Assembly: GCA_003209195.1 (NCBI GenBank)
Contig: QCSF01000001.1
Location: forward strand, 62,001-126,000
Length of the DNA stretch: 64,000 bases
Direction of reading: 5' to 3'
Source: Pelagibacteraceae bacterium AG-470-E16
GTDB lineage: Bacteria; Pseudomonadota; Alphaproteobacteria; Pelagibacterales; Pelagibacteraceae
The notes below the pieces were generated by a model, which was not told where the DNA came from, searched no databases, and saw nothing but the letters and a program-made list of their open reading frames with translations. The translations under genes were made by a program, and so were the position numbers. Below, piece by piece: positions 25,104-34,501 of the stretch; position 1 is the stretch's first letter, and each line of letters opens with the position of its first letter.

Positions 25104-26023
25104 AAACTTCAATAATTACATCATCAACTTATCAAAATCATAATACAGGGCCTAATCATCCTGAAAGTATAAGCCGGATAAAAGTTATCAACGAAGAATT
25201 AAAAAAATTTGATAAAAAAATTAAGTGGTTTGAACCAAAATCATTTGATCATAAAATTATTGAAACAGTACATAAAAAAAACTATTTAGATAATATTAAT
25301 TTTAAATTTCCTAAAAATGGAATTAAATTTTTAGATGGAGATACTGTAGTATCACATGGATCAAAAGAAGCAGCATTAGATGCGGTTGGTTCAATATTAT
25401 TGGGTATTGACCAGATAGTTAATAAACAATTTAAAAATACTTTTTGCTCTATAAGACCACCAGGGCATCATGCTGAAAGTGATAAGGCAATGGGATTTTG
25501 TATATACAATAATGTTGCTATAGGTGCGTCATATTTGCTGAATTATTACAAATATAATAAAGTTGCAATTATCGATTTTGATGTTCATCACGGTAACGGC
25601 ACACAGCAAATTTTTTATAATAATCCGAGTATTTTATATATTTCTACTCATCAATATCCATTCTACCCAGGAACAGGATCATCTAATGAAAAAGGTGTGT
25701 CAAATAATATATTAAATATTCCTTTAAACTCTGGAACGTCAAGTAATATTTACTTTAATAGTTTTGAGAGTGTAATAAAAAAATTAAAAGATTATAAACC
25801 CGAATTTATTTTGCTATCATCTGGTTTTGATGCACATATTAAAGACCCTTTGGCACAAATAAATTTAAAATCTAGAGATTTTTACGAAATTACAAAAAGA
25901 ATCGTAGATATCGCAAATGATATTTGTGATGGTAAAATAGTTTCAATCCTAGAAGGCGGGTATGATCTTGATGCGCTTAGAGAGAGTTCATACCAACACG
26001 TTAAAGCTTTAATAGAAAACTAA
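25100..26023 (+). CDS. Histone deacetylase-family (HDAC/AcuC/AphA-like) amidohydrolase
   Basis: This is a zinc deacetylase of the arginase-deacetylase superfamily. Active-site segments are RPPGHHAE (paired His, about 116-123), DFDVHHGNGTQ (zinc Asp and His, about 157-167), and SSGFDAHIKDPLAQ (second zinc Asp, about 237-250), with EGGYDL near the end. Bacterial relatives act on acetylated polyamines or proteins, and the substrate here is unknown. The only start keeping the N-terminal TSSTYQNHNTGPNHPE is TTG 25100. It overlaps the convergent acetoacetyl-CoA synthetase by 4 bases. Confidence 0.9.
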   Translation: MKTSIITSSTYQNHNTGPNHPESISRIKVINEELKKFDKKIKWFEPKSFDHKIIETVHKKNYLDNINFKFPKNGIKFLDGDTVVSHGSKEAALDAVGSILLGIDQIVNKQFKNTFCSIRPPGHHAESDKAMGFCIYNNVAIGASYLLNYYKYNKVAIIDFDVHHGNGTQQIFYNNPSILYISTHQYPFYPGTGSSNEKGVSNNILNIPLNSGTSSNIYFNSFESVIKKLKDYKPEFILLSSGFDAHIKDPLAQINLKSRDFYEITKRIVDIANDICDGKIVSILEGGYDLDALRESSYQHVKALIEN

Positions 26024-27954
26024 ATCTTAAGTTTTTTAAAAAATGATAAAGCCTCAGGATTTGCAAGAGCCTCGATGTTGTTAATTTTTTCTTTATTCAA
26101 AATTTTTCTGACTGCAATTTCAACAATTTTTCCACTTTTAGTTCGTGGAATATCTGGACAATCAATAATAATTTTTGGAACATGTCTCGGTGAGCAATTC
26201 TTTTTAATTTTAAATTTAATTTTATGAATTAATTCGTCGCTCAAAATATTTTGTTCTTTAAGTTTTACAAAAAGAACAACTCTTATATCATTATCATGAT
26301 TTTGACCAACAACTAGAGCCTCCATAATTTCATCAAAGCCCTCAACTTGCCGATAGATTTCAGCAGTACCAATTCTGACGCCGCCTGGATTTAATGTTGC
26401 ATCAGATCTACCATAAATTATATAACCATTATTTTTAGTTTGTTGTATATAATCAGCATGATACCAAATATTATTAAATTTTTCAAAATAGGCAGATTTA
26501 AATTTTGTATCATTAATGTCATTCCAAAACTTTACAGGCATTGATGGAAAAGGTTGTTTTACCACCAGTTCTCCTTTTTTAAAATGAGAGATGCTATTTC
26601 CATCGTCATCAAAAATATCAATTTCAATTCCAAGACTAGGACTTTGAATCTCGCCTGCGTAAACAGGTTGAAAAATATTTCCAATTACCAGACATCCAAC
26701 AATATCTGTCCCCCCGCTGATGGACGACAAATGAACATCTTTTTTGATATATTTGTAAACATACTCAAAACTCTCACTACTCAATGGCGACCCAGTTGAT
26801 GTAATAGTCTTAAGATTATTTAAGTCAAATTGTGAAGCATTAAATTTTACATTTTTTAAATGATCTATGTATTTTGCTCCTACTCCAAATAATGTAAATT
26901 TTTTTTTTGAGCAATATTTAATTAAAGTGTCTACTTTAGGATAAAAAGGTGAACCATCATATAAATATATTGATGCCCCACATGATAAAGATGCAATTTG
27001 CCAATTCCACATCATCCACCCAGTAGTCGTAAAATAAAAGACTCTATCATTATCTTTAACATCACAATGAATTGAAAGTTCTTTTTTTTGTTCAATCAAG
27101 GCATTTCCAGCACCATGAACAATACACTTTGGCACTCCGGTAGTTCCACTTGAATACAAAATGTATACAGGATGATTGAATTCATATCTTTCAAAGCTTA
27201 TATCTTGATCAGTTTTATATAAAATATCTTCAAATTTTTCATAATCATAATTTTTTGTTTCAGTTTTATTGTACCTAAATATTATAACTTTTTTTATTGA
27301 GGGTATTTTTTTTAAAATTTCAGGAATACGATCAAGAATATTAATCTTTTTCCCATTGTAAATGTAGTAATCACATGTAAAAAGAACTTTAGGCTCAATC
27401 TGTTCAAAGCGATCTACTACACCTTGAACACCAAAGTCAGGAGAGCAGCTTGACCAAATACATCCATTTTTAACTGTAGCCAAAAAAGATACTACAGTCT
27501 CAATTGTATTTGGAACATATCCTGCAATACGGTCATTTTTGACTAAGCCAGTCTGTTTTAGAAAAGCAGATATTTTAAAAACATTTATACGCAGTTGTTT
27601 CCATGTAATACTTTCATTTAATCCGTTTTCTTTCAAAGAGTGAATTGCAATGTCATCATTATTTTTAATTAATAAATTCTCTGCAAAATTTATTTTTGCA
27701 TCTTTAAAAAATTTATTTCTATAAAAAACTTTATCTCTTGATATTACTTTTTGACCTTTGTTTCCAATAATGTTTGAGTAATCCCAGTATTCACTCCAAA
27801 AATCTTCAGGATTTTCAATTGACCAATTATATATTTTATTAAAATTATCATTAAAATTAATTTTATATTTTTGACAGATTTTTTCAGAAAATTTTTTTAT
27901 ATGAGAATTTTTTTTTCGTCTCTCATCTGCTGTCCATAGAAATTTATTTTCCAT
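26020..27954 (-). CDS. Acetoacetyl-CoA synthetase (acetoacetate-CoA ligase)
   Basis: This adenylate-forming enzyme activates acetoacetate (or a similar short acid) to its CoA ester. The AMP-binding loop is YSSGTTGVPKCIVHG; other core motifs are FFTTTGWMMWNW-like, YADYIQQT-like and GRSDATLNPGGVRIG. The N-terminal LWTADERR...FSEKICQKY and the FWSEYWDYSNI segment match the acetoacetate rather than the acetate branch. The ORF track starts at 28008 inside truA; ATG 27954, one base after the truA stop, gives the usual N-terminus and 644 residues. It is the last gene of the dnaX-truA block. Confidence 0.87.
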   Translation of the reverse strand: MENKFLWTADERRKKNSHIKKFSEKICQKYKINFNDNFNKIYNWSIENPEDFWSEYWDYSNIIGNKGQKVISRDKVFYRNKFFKDAKINFAENLLIKNNDDIAIHSLKENGLNESITWKQLRINVFKISAFLKQTGLVKNDRIAGYVPNTIETVVSFLATVKNGCIWSSCSPDFGVQGVVDRFEQIEPKVLFTCDYYIYNGKKINILDRIPEILKKIPSIKKVIIFRYNKTETKNYDYEKFEDILYKTDQDISFERYEFNHPVYILYSSGTTGVPKCIVHGAGNALIEQKKELSIHCDVKDNDRVFYFTTTGWMMWNWQIASLSCGASIYLYDGSPFYPKVDTLIKYCSKKKFTLFGVGAKYIDHLKNVKFNASQFDLNNLKTITSTGSPLSSESFEYVYKYIKKDVHLSSISGGTDIVGCLVIGNIFQPVYAGEIQSPSLGIEIDIFDDDGNSISHFKKGELVVKQPFPSMPVKFWNDINDTKFKSAYFEKFNNIWYHADYIQQTKNNGYIIYGRSDATLNPGGVRIGTAEIYRQVEGFDEIMEALVVGQNHDNDIRVVLFVKLKEQNILSDELIHKIKFKIKKNCSPRHVPKIIIDCPDIPRTKSGKIVEIAVRKILNKEKINNIEALANPEALSFFKKLKI

Positions 27955-27955
27955 T

Positions 27956-28693
27956 TTAATATTTAACATGTTCCAAATACAGTCCACAGGCAGGGGCAAG
28001 TGGTGCACAATAAGTTCTATTTTTTATTTTTAACGCTTTTTTAAGTTCTTTCAAAGTCCATCTATCTTCTCCAACTATTTTAATAGCTCCAACAATAAAT
28101 CTGACTTGATGTTGTAAAAATGATTGTGATTTTATTACGTAAATTATTTCATCATTTCTTTTTTTTAATTCTGAATAGATAATATCCCTTATTGGAGAAG
28201 CAGCTTCACAAGATGAAGCTCTAAATGTTGTAAAATCATGTGAACCAAGAAATATGTTGGATGCTTTTTTCATTTTTTCAAAATTTAAATTTTTTGACAC
28301 ATGCCATACTTTTTTTTCTAAGATTGCAGGTGTAGCAATACGATTTAATATTTTATATTTATATGTTCTTAATTTTGCGTCTCTACGTGAGTCAAAATGA
28401 TCATCTACTAAATATAAAGACAATATACTTACATTTTTTTTTTTTAAAAAATGATTTAGTCCAAGTAATATTTTTTTACAATCAATTTTCTTATGATAAT
28501 CAAAGTGAAAAACTTGACCTAAAGCGTGAACACCTGAGTCGGTTCTTCCTGATCCAAAAATATTTGTCTTATTTAAGTTAATTTTTAGAAACGATTTTTC
28601 TATATATTGTTGAATAGTATTACCATTTGGTTGTGATTGCCAGCCGTTAAAATTTGTACCATTATACTCAACTACAGCTTTATAACGAGGCAT
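27956..28693 (-). CDS. truA: tRNA pseudouridine synthase A
   Basis: TruA makes pseudouridine at positions 38-40 of many tRNAs. The catalytic Asp52 lies in GRTDSGVHA, preceded by EYNGTNFNGWQ (about 9-19). Later conserved parts are SRRDAKLRTYKYKI and FLQHQVRFIVGA. Length 245 is typical. It begins at the last base of the fmt stop region (28693 shared with fmt), so the two are coupled. Confidence 0.95.
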   Translation of the reverse strand: MPRYKAVVEYNGTNFNGWQSQPNGNTIQQYIEKSFLKINLNKTNIFGSGRTDSGVHALGQVFHFDYHKKIDCKKILLGLNHFLKKKNVSILSLYLVDDHFDSRRDAKLRTYKYKILNRIATPAILEKKVWHVSKNLNFEKMKKASNIFLGSHDFTTFRASSCEAASPIRDIIYSELKKRNDEIIYVIKSQSFLQHQVRFIVGAIKIVGEDRWTLKELKKALKIKNRTYCAPLAPACGLYLEHVKY

Positions 28694-29583
28694 TAATTAA
28701 ATTTATAACCTTTTAAAAATTCTCTTATTTTTTGTCTATTTTTGCCAGGTTTCTGGATCTCTAAAATTTCAATATACTTATCTTTGCAAGCAATGAACAA
28801 ACTACTATTTTCAATATGAATATGACCAGGTGTTTCGGCATTCCTGTCTGATAATTTACACTCAAATATCTTTAATTTATCATTTTCGTGATAAAAATAT
28901 GATCCAGGATTTGGTGAAAGTGCATGAATTTTTGCTACATTGGTTTCAGCTTCCAAATTCCATTTAATTTCCTCATCTTCTTTTGTAATTTTCTTGGCAT
29001 ATGTCTTTAATATATGATTTTGTTTTTTTAATTCATAATCATTTTTATTTATTTTGTTGATTGCCTTTATTATTAATTCAGATCCAATTTCTGATAGTTT
29101 TTTTTCAATATCTCCATGTTTAGAATAAATTGTTACTGGTAAACTTTGAGTTAATAAAATTGGACCGCTATCTAATTCTTTTTCAATTTTCATAATTGAT
29201 ACACCTGTAAATTTATCTTTATTCATTAGTGATCTTTGTATAGGAGCAGCACCACGCCAGCTTGGCAATAATGATGCATGTATATTTATAAATAGACATT
29301 CTTTTAAAAATTCGTCAGGAATAATTTGTCCATACGCTATAACTATAGATAAATTAAATTTTTTTGATTTGAAAAATGTTAAATCATTATTTATATAATT
29401 TGGTGTTCTAACCTCTAAATTTAATTTATTTGATACTTCATGCACTGCACTTTTAAATTCTTTCAATCCTCTTTTCGATTTTTTTGGTGGTTGTGTGTAA
29501 ACTGTATCAATTTTAAAAATATCGTTAATTTTTTTTAATGCAGGTACAGCGAAATTTGGAGTTCCCATAAATACAATTTTCAT
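28693..29583 (-). CDS. fmt: Methionyl-tRNA formyltransferase
   Basis: Fmt formylates the initiator Met-tRNA. The start in the ORF track (29694) lies inside def; the true start is ATG 29583, giving MKIVFMGTPNFAVPAL. The formyl-folate site is seen as the conserved ASLLPSWRGAAPIQRS with Asn and His (FINIHASLLP), and Asp in KELDSGPIL. A C-terminal OB-like domain completes 296 residues. It follows def by 11 bases, the normal def-fmt pairing. Confidence 0.95.
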   Translation of the reverse strand: MKIVFMGTPNFAVPALKKINDIFKIDTVYTQPPKKSKRGLKEFKSAVHEVSNKLNLEVRTPNYINNDLTFFKSKKFNLSIVIAYGQIIPDEFLKECLFINIHASLLPSWRGAAPIQRSLMNKDKFTGVSIMKIEKELDSGPILLTQSLPVTIYSKHGDIEKKLSEIGSELIIKAINKINKNDYELKKQNHILKTYAKKITKEDEEIKWNLEAETNVAKIHALSPNPGSYFYHENDKLKIFECKLSDRNAETPGHIHIENSSLFIACKDKYIEILEIQKPGKNRQKIREFLKGYKFN

Positions 29584-29594
29584 AGGTTTTAATA

Positions 29595-30113
29595 TTATAG
29601 AATTTTTTTTTCTTTTTTCGTTTTTAATAATTTCTTTATAATCATATCTTTTTTTAATTTTGACAAATAATCTATAAATAAAACACCATTGCAATGATCT
29701 ACTTCATGTTGAATACAGGTTGCTAGTAAACCGTTTGCATTAAGCTCTTGAGGAGATCCATTATAATCTGTATAATTAACTTTGCATCTAATTGATCTTG
29801 TAACCTCTGCGTAGTATCCAGGAATAGACAAGCATCCTTCTTCTCGAGTCTCAACTTCTTCTGATCGCCACGTAATTTCAGGATTTACAAAAAATAAAGG
29901 TTTTTTAAATTCGTTATCTTTTGAAATATCTATAACAACAACTCTTTGTAGAATACCAACCTGTGGTGCTGCTAATCCAATTCCTGGGGCATTATACATG
30001 GTTTGTAACATGTTATCCATCAATTTTCTTAAATTATTATCAACTTCATGAACTAGTTGAGATTTTTTTCTTAAAATTGGATGTGGTTCTTTTAAGATAT
30101 TTAATATTGTCAT
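29595..30113 (-). CDS. def: Peptide deformylase
   Basis: It removes the formyl group from new proteins. All three signature motifs are present: GIGLAAPQVG (about 43-52), EGCLSIPG (about 91-98, metal Cys) and QHEVDHCNG (about 134-142, two metal His and catalytic Glu). Length 172 is normal. It lies directly after recR with one base between and before fmt, in one minus-strand unit. Confidence 0.96.
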   Translation of the reverse strand: MTILNILKEPHPILRKKSQLVHEVDNNLRKLMDNMLQTMYNAPGIGLAAPQVGILQRVVVIDISKDNEFKKPLFFVNPEITWRSEEVETREEGCLSIPGYYAEVTRSIRCKVNYTDYNGSPQELNANGLLATCIQHEVDHCNGVLFIDYLSKLKKDMIIKKLLKTKKEKKIL

Positions 30114-30114
30114 T

Positions 30115-30717
30115 TTATTTTTCCCTTATAGAATTTCTATACTTAAAAGCTGAAAATAATGTACCATCATCTAAATATTCAATTTCACTACCAACTGGCA
30201 AACCGTGAGCCAATTTAGTGATCTTAACGTTTATACTTTTTAAACTGTCGTTAATATAATGAGCTGTAGTTTGTCCCTCTATTGTCGCGGATGTGGCAAT
30301 GATCACCTCTTTTACATTATTTTTTTTTACTCTTTCTATTAAAGAATTAATTAATAAACTTTCTGGATCAGATCCTCTGATTGCAGACAATGTTCCACCT
30401 AAAATATGATAATGACCTTTGTATATATTTGTTGACTCCATTGCCCACATGTCTGCTATGTTTTCGACTACACATATTTGATCAAAGTCCTGACTATCGC
30501 AATTACATTCAAAATTAATAGATTTTAAATTTCCACATATGTTGCAACGAATTACATTTTTATAAACTTGCTCTAATGTATCTGCTAATGGTTTCATTAA
30601 GTTTTCTTTGTTTTTAATTAAATGTAATGCGATTCTTTTTGCTGACTTTGGACCTAAACCAGGCATACGTGAAATTAAATTTATTAAATTATCAAGTGCT
30701 ACTTCTGTAGATTTCAT
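30115..30717 (-). CDS. recR: Recombination mediator protein RecR
   Basis: RecR works with RecO (and RecF) to load RecA on gapped DNA. The N-terminal helix-hairpin-helix (RMPGLGPKSAKRIALHL, about 17-33), a four-Cys zinc finger (CNICGN and CNCDS, about 57-71) and a Toprim domain starting at ICVVENIADMWAME are all seen. The late HGLPVGSEIEYLDDGTL is the conserved Walker-B-like end. Length 200 is standard. It follows ybaB in the dnaX-ybaB-recR order. Confidence 0.96.
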   Translation of the reverse strand: MKSTEVALDNLINLISRMPGLGPKSAKRIALHLIKNKENLMKPLADTLEQVYKNVIRCNICGNLKSINFECNCDSQDFDQICVVENIADMWAMESTNIYKGHYHILGGTLSAIRGSDPESLLINSLIERVKKNNVKEVIIATSATIEGQTTAHYINDSLKSINVKITKLAHGLPVGSEIEYLDDGTLFSAFKYRNSIREK

Positions 30718-30719
30718 TA

Positions 30720-31037
30720 TTACATTGGGAATTTAAAACCTGGCGGCATTTTTAAACCGCCTGTTATTTTTGACATTTCCTCTTGTGTTTTTATTTCAAC
30801 TTCTTTTTTTGCATTATTAGAGGCCGCAGCGATTAAATCTTCTAAAACACCTTTCTCCTCTTTAAGTATTTCATCACTTATCTCAACTTTAACAATATCA
30901 TAGTGTCCATTCATACTAATTTTTACCGCCCCACCGCCAGACATGCCCTCTGAAACAATATTTTTAAGACTATTTTTTGCCTCCATCATTTGCTGTTGCA
31001 TTTCTTGAGCTTGCTTTAACATTTTACTAAAATCCAA
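30720..31037 (-). CDS. YbaB/EbfC family nucleoid-associated protein
   Basis: This small dimeric DNA-binding protein typically sits between dnaX and recR. The ORF track starts at 31076 inside dnaX. I choose TTG 31037, because an AAAGGAG site stands 7 bases upstream and the resulting N-terminus MDFSKMLKQAQEMQQQM matches the family. The product is 105 residues with the helical N-terminus, the GGGAVKISMNGHYDIVKVEI strand region (about 43-62), and the Met- and Gly-rich end. The gap from the dnaX stop is 4 bases. Confidence 0.9.
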   Translation of the reverse strand: MDFSKMLKQAQEMQQQMMEAKNSLKNIVSEGMSGGGAVKISMNGHYDIVKVEISDEILKEEKGVLEDLIAAASNNAKKEVEIKTQEEMSKITGGLKMPPGFKFPM

Positions 31038-31041
31038 AATA

Positions 31042-32700
31042 TTACTCCTTTTTTTCCTTATCACTTGTTTCTTCAATATTAATTAACTCAGCGTTTGGAA
31101 ATAACTCCATAACTTTTTTGTACACATCACTCCCCTTCGCGTCCTCTAGTAATTCTTTTTTCAATTTAGTCTGTTTTTCATATATTGTTTGTTTACCATC
31201 ACTTTTTGATAAAGTTATTATCCATCTTTGGCCTGTCCATTTTAATAATTTTGAAGTTAAGTTTTTAATAAAATCCTTTGATAATTTTTCGTTAAATGCA
31301 ATATCTATTTTACCATTTGTAAAGTTGACCAGCCTTACATTTCTTTCTAAATCAAATTTAAGCTCTATTTCTTTTTTTTTAACGACAAGACTAATGAGCT
31401 CATCATAACTGTTTATATTTGTAGTAATTTTTTTTTCTTTTGGTTTTGAATTTGGTTTCTCTAATTCTTGTGTAATATTTTTTATTTGTGGTTTAGTTTC
31501 TACACTATTTGATCCAAAATCAAAATTAGAACTATCAATGTTTAAAGACAAATTATTGTGTTTCTCAAGAACTAATTTTGGATCAGGCATATCTCTCAAA
31601 TGGCAAATTCTGGTCAATAACATTTGAAATGCAATAGATAAATTTGGATATAAATTTAAATCTTCAAGCCCTTTAATTAAAAAATGCCATAACATTGTTA
31701 AATAAGTCATATCTAAATCTTTAGAAAGCAAATAAACACGTTCACTATCTGTTTCAGAAATATTTAAATCATTAGAAATTTTTCCCAAAATTTTCGTTCT
31801 AGTCATTAAATAACAAACTTCTAACAAACTATTTAAAAGTAATTTGGGATCGGCTCCAATATCAAATATTTCTTCAACACTCTGTATTGATTTCTTGCTA
31901 TTTCCTTCAACTACATATGACATTAAATCGATAATTTTACTATCGTCTGCTAGCCCTAACATATTTCTTACTTTATTTTCTGTAACTTTTTCTCCCAAAA
32001 AATTATATGTAATAATTGCTTGATCTAGAATTGATAAAGCATCTCTTACAGATCCTTCAGAAGATTTTGAAATTAGTGATAGAGAGTTATCATCAACTTC
32101 AGCCCTTTCTTTTTCACAAATTTTTTCTAAAAAACTTTTCATTTCATTAACTTTAATTCTTCGAAGATCAAACCTTTGACATCTTGATAAGATAGTCACA
32201 GGAATCTTTTTTACTTCAGTAGTAGCAAGTATAAACTTTAAATGTGGTGGCGGTTCTTCCAGGGTTTTTAAAAGAGCATTAAATGCTTGCTTAGATAGCA
32301 TGTGTACCTCGTCAATAATAAATACCTTAAATTCAGCTGTTGAAGGATGATATTTTGAAGCTTCCAAGATTTCTCTTATATCATCAATTCCAGTTTTTGA
32401 TGCAGCATCCATTTCTAAAATATCAAGATGATTTGAATTATCTATATATTCACAATGACAAAAATTTTGATCAGAACATTTCTGCTCAGATGAAAAATCT
32501 ACTTTGCAATTTATAGCTTTTGCAATAATCCTCGCAGTAGTTGTTTTTCCTACTCCTCTGATTCCAGTTAGCAAATATGCATTTGGTATTCTTTTCAAAT
32601 TAATCGCGTTTTTAATTGATAAAACCATAGCCTCTTGTCCTATGAGCTCATTAAATTTTTGAGGACGATATTTTAGTGCTAGTGGTTTTCTATTATTCAT
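31042..32700 (-). CDS. dnaX: DNA polymerase III subunits gamma and tau
   Basis: DnaX is the ATPase of the clamp loader. The Walker A motif GIRGVGKTT is at about 46-54, the zinc module has Cys in CKVDFSSEQKC and CHCEY, Walker B reads VFIIDEVHML (about 125-134), and the sensor region includes the SRCQRFDLRR segment. After about residue 370 a low-complexity linker leads into a shorter tau part; total length is 552. An A9 run at codons 422-425 lies where E. coli dnaX frameshifts to make gamma. It is transcribed just downstream of the SRP RNA gene. Confidence 0.95.
   Translation of the reverse strand: MNNRKPLALKYRPQKFNELIGQEAMVLSIKNAINLKRIPNAYLLTGIRGVGKTTTARIIAKAINCKVDFSSEQKCSDQNFCHCEYIDNSNHLDILEMDAASKTGIDDIREILEASKYHPSTAEFKVFIIDEVHMLSKQAFNALLKTLEEPPPHLKFILATTEVKKIPVTILSRCQRFDLRRIKVNEMKSFLEKICEKERAEVDDNSLSLISKSSEGSVRDALSILDQAIITYNFLGEKVTENKVRNMLGLADDSKIIDLMSYVVEGNSKKSIQSVEEIFDIGADPKLLLNSLLEVCYLMTRTKILGKISNDLNISETDSERVYLLSKDLDMTYLTMLWHFLIKGLEDLNLYPNLSIAFQMLLTRICHLRDMPDPKLVLEKHNNLSLNIDSSNFDFGSNSVETKPQIKNITQELEKPNSKPKEKKITTNINSYDELISLVVKKKEIELKFDLERNVRLVNFTNGKIDIAFNEKLSKDFIKNLTSKLLKWTGQRWIITLSKSDGKQTIYEKQTKLKKELLEDAKGSDVYKKVMELFPNAELINIEETSDKEKKE
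31428..31436 (-). other. A9 homopolymer in dnaX, possible slippage site
   Basis: On the coding strand GAA AAA AAA ATT (codons 422-425) contains nine A. A -1 slip here would continue for 8 codons and stop at TGA, giving about 432 residues; a +1 slip also stops within a few codons. The 432 figure is close to E. coli gamma (431). Slippage itself is not shown by sequence. Confidence 0.4.
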
Positions 32701-32713
32701 AAAGTTTTATCAC

Positions 32714-32808
32714 GAGGAATTGATTAATAACCTGGAATATTAACGTTACGGCTGCTTTCTTTCGAATCTGACCGGATTAGCGCAACATCCACCTATTATC
32801 AATTCCCC
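32714..32808 (-). ncRNA. ffs: Signal recognition particle RNA (4.5S type)
   Basis: Read on the minus strand, the sequence contains GGTCAGATTCGAAAGAAAGC followed by AGCC, the conserved apical loop region of small bacterial SRP RNA. The ends pair as a long hairpin: GGGGAATT (32808-32801) with AATTCCTC (32721-32714). It binds Ffh to target membrane proteins. A TATATT element (32814-32819) just upstream fits a -10 box. The gene ends about 13 bases before dnaX. Exact ends are estimated from the stem. Confidence 0.9.
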
Positions 32809-32838
32809 ATGATAATATAACAACTTAAAACAAAATCT

Positions 32839-32854
32839 ACAGACCTGAATCTGT
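32839..32854 (-). terminator. Weak hairpin after pheA
   Basis: On the minus strand ACAGA and TCTGT flank a 6-base loop and are followed by AGATTTTGTTTT. It lies just after the pheA stop and before the ffs promoter region. The stem is only 5 base pairs, so termination would be weak. Confidence 0.3.
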
Positions 32855-32857
32855 GGA

Positions 32858-33703
32858 CTAATGGTTTTTTCTATAATTTGACGACAAATAAACTCCCAAA
32901 ATATTTAAACTGTCAGTGTTTTTTTTTAACACCTCCAAAGCACTTTTTACGCTAGATTCATGTAAATGACCTTCGATATCTAGATAAAACAAGGCCTGAT
33001 CAAAAGAATTATTCACTGTAAAACTTTCAAGTTTAGTAAGGTTTACATTATTTTGAGCAAACCCACCTAATGAATTGTATAAAGCTGCTGGAATACTCTT
33101 CAACTTAAAAATGCAAGTCGTAATGTAATTTTTTTTTTTTTCAAATCTTATATAATTTGTTTCTTCTGAAGACATAATTAAGAATCTTGTAGTATTGCCT
33201 ACCATATCTTCAAAATTTTTTTTTAAAATATTTAAATCATAAATTTCAGCAGCCAGCTCTGATGCAATTACAGCAACCTCTAAATTTTTTTCTTCACTTA
33301 ATTTTTTAGCTGCTCCAGCAGTGTCAGCTTCAATAATAGGATTTAATTTATATTTATCAATTTTGCTATGACATTGACTGATTGCATGAGAATGACTTTT
33401 GACATATTTAATATCCTCTAAAAGACTCCCTTTAATTGCTAATAAGCAATGATTAACTCTATGAAAAAATTCACCAATGATACGTAATTTATACTTTGGT
33501 AGCAAATAATGTACATCAGCAACCCTACCAGCAATAGAATTTTCAATAGGTATGACGGTTTTTACATCTTGATTTTTTTTAACTAGTTCAAGAGCCTGAT
33601 CAAAAGTTTTACATGTAATAATTTCATTTTCACTGAATATTTCATTAGCTGCCAAATGAGAATATGAGCCTAGTTCACCTTGTATAGCAATTTTTTGTTT
33701 CAC
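32858..33703 (-). CDS. pheA: Prephenate dehydratase with ACT domain
   Basis: It converts prephenate to phenylpyruvate for phenylalanine synthesis. The catalytic domain starts KIAIQGELGSYSHLAA and contains IENSIAG and the signature NTTRFLIM (about 169-176) with the catalytic Thr and Arg. A C-terminal ACT domain follows (about 190-275), with LTKLESF and FYLDIEGH, the alphaproteobacterial form of the Phe-binding site. There is no chorismate mutase domain. It overlaps kdsB by 4 bases. tyrA and hisC for the sister branch are at 54-55 kb. Confidence 0.94.
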   Translation of the reverse strand: MKQKIAIQGELGSYSHLAANEIFSENEIITCKTFDQALELVKKNQDVKTVIPIENSIAGRVADVHYLLPKYKLRIIGEFFHRVNHCLLAIKGSLLEDIKYVKSHSHAISQCHSKIDKYKLNPIIEADTAGAAKKLSEEKNLEVAVIASELAAEIYDLNILKKNFEDMVGNTTRFLIMSSEETNYIRFEKKKNYITTCIFKLKSIPAALYNSLGGFAQNNVNLTKLESFTVNNSFDQALFYLDIEGHLHESSVKSALEVLKKNTDSLNILGVYLSSNYRKNH

Positions 33704-34419
33704 ATTATCTTTCTAATTTTTTCTAAATCATCAATAGTATCTACGCTTAGTGGATTATCATTTGTGTATCCGACAAAAATTTTAATTTTATGATCAAGAA
33801 ATCTCATTTGCTCCAAACTTCTACTTATCTCATTTTTCGTTTTATCCATATTTACAAAATCTTTTAAAATATTTTTTCTATATGCATAAAGTCCAATATG
33901 ATGATAAAAAAATTTCTCATTTGATGTTTTTCTTACAAAATCCAGAGCTTGACAAAAATTATATTTTGCTAAATTTTTTTCAGTTATAACTTTTACTATA
34001 TTACGATCATTAATTTCATTTTTGTAAATTTTACTTGCAACGGTAGAAACTGAAACATTTGTATTTGAAATCATAAAGTTATTTATCAAAACAATTGTCT
34101 CAGGATTTATCATTGGCATATCTCCTTGCACGTTAATAATAATATTATGATTGAGTTGAAGCTCTTCTACAGCCTCATAAATTCTGTCGCTGCCAGTAGT
34201 ATGATTTTTTTTCGTTAAAATAACATCCCCACCATTTTTTTTAATTTCATTTAAAATTTCTTCATCTGCAGTTGCTACAATAACATCATCAACCTGAGAG
34301 GCTACAGCTCTTTCCCATACATGCGTAATCATAGTTTTGTTATTAATTTTAAGTAATGGTTTATTTGGAAGCCTTTTAGCTCCAAGATGACTAGGAATTA
34401 TTATTGCTGTTTTATTCAT
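33700..34419 (-). CDS. kdsB: 3-deoxy-manno-octulosonate cytidylyltransferase (KDO)
   Basis: KdsB makes CMP-KDO, the activated sugar for the lipopolysaccharide inner core. The N-terminal IIPSHLGAKRLPNKPLL holds the nucleotide loop, and NVQGDMPMI (about 98-106) and HHIGLYAYRK (about 173-182) are conserved. Length 239 is normal. It is the first gene of the kdsB-pheA pair and is divergent from a cytochrome c gene, a kdsB-cycM arrangement common in alphaproteobacteria. Confidence 0.95.
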   Translation of the reverse strand: MNKTAIIIPSHLGAKRLPNKPLLKINNKTMITHVWERAVASQVDDVIVATADEEILNEIKKNGGDVILTKKNHTTGSDRIYEAVEELQLNHNIIINVQGDMPMINPETIVLINNFMISNTNVSVSTVASKIYKNEINDRNIVKVITEKNLAKYNFCQALDFVRKTSNEKFFYHHIGLYAYRKNILKDFVNMDKTKNEISRSLEQMRFLDHKIKIFVGYTNDNPLSVDTIDDLEKIRKIM

Positions 34420-34501
34420 TATTACTATAGTGCGACAACTGTTACGTTATTTTATACTCTAAATTTTTAATAAAATAATATATGAATTCTTATATTAAGA
34501 A

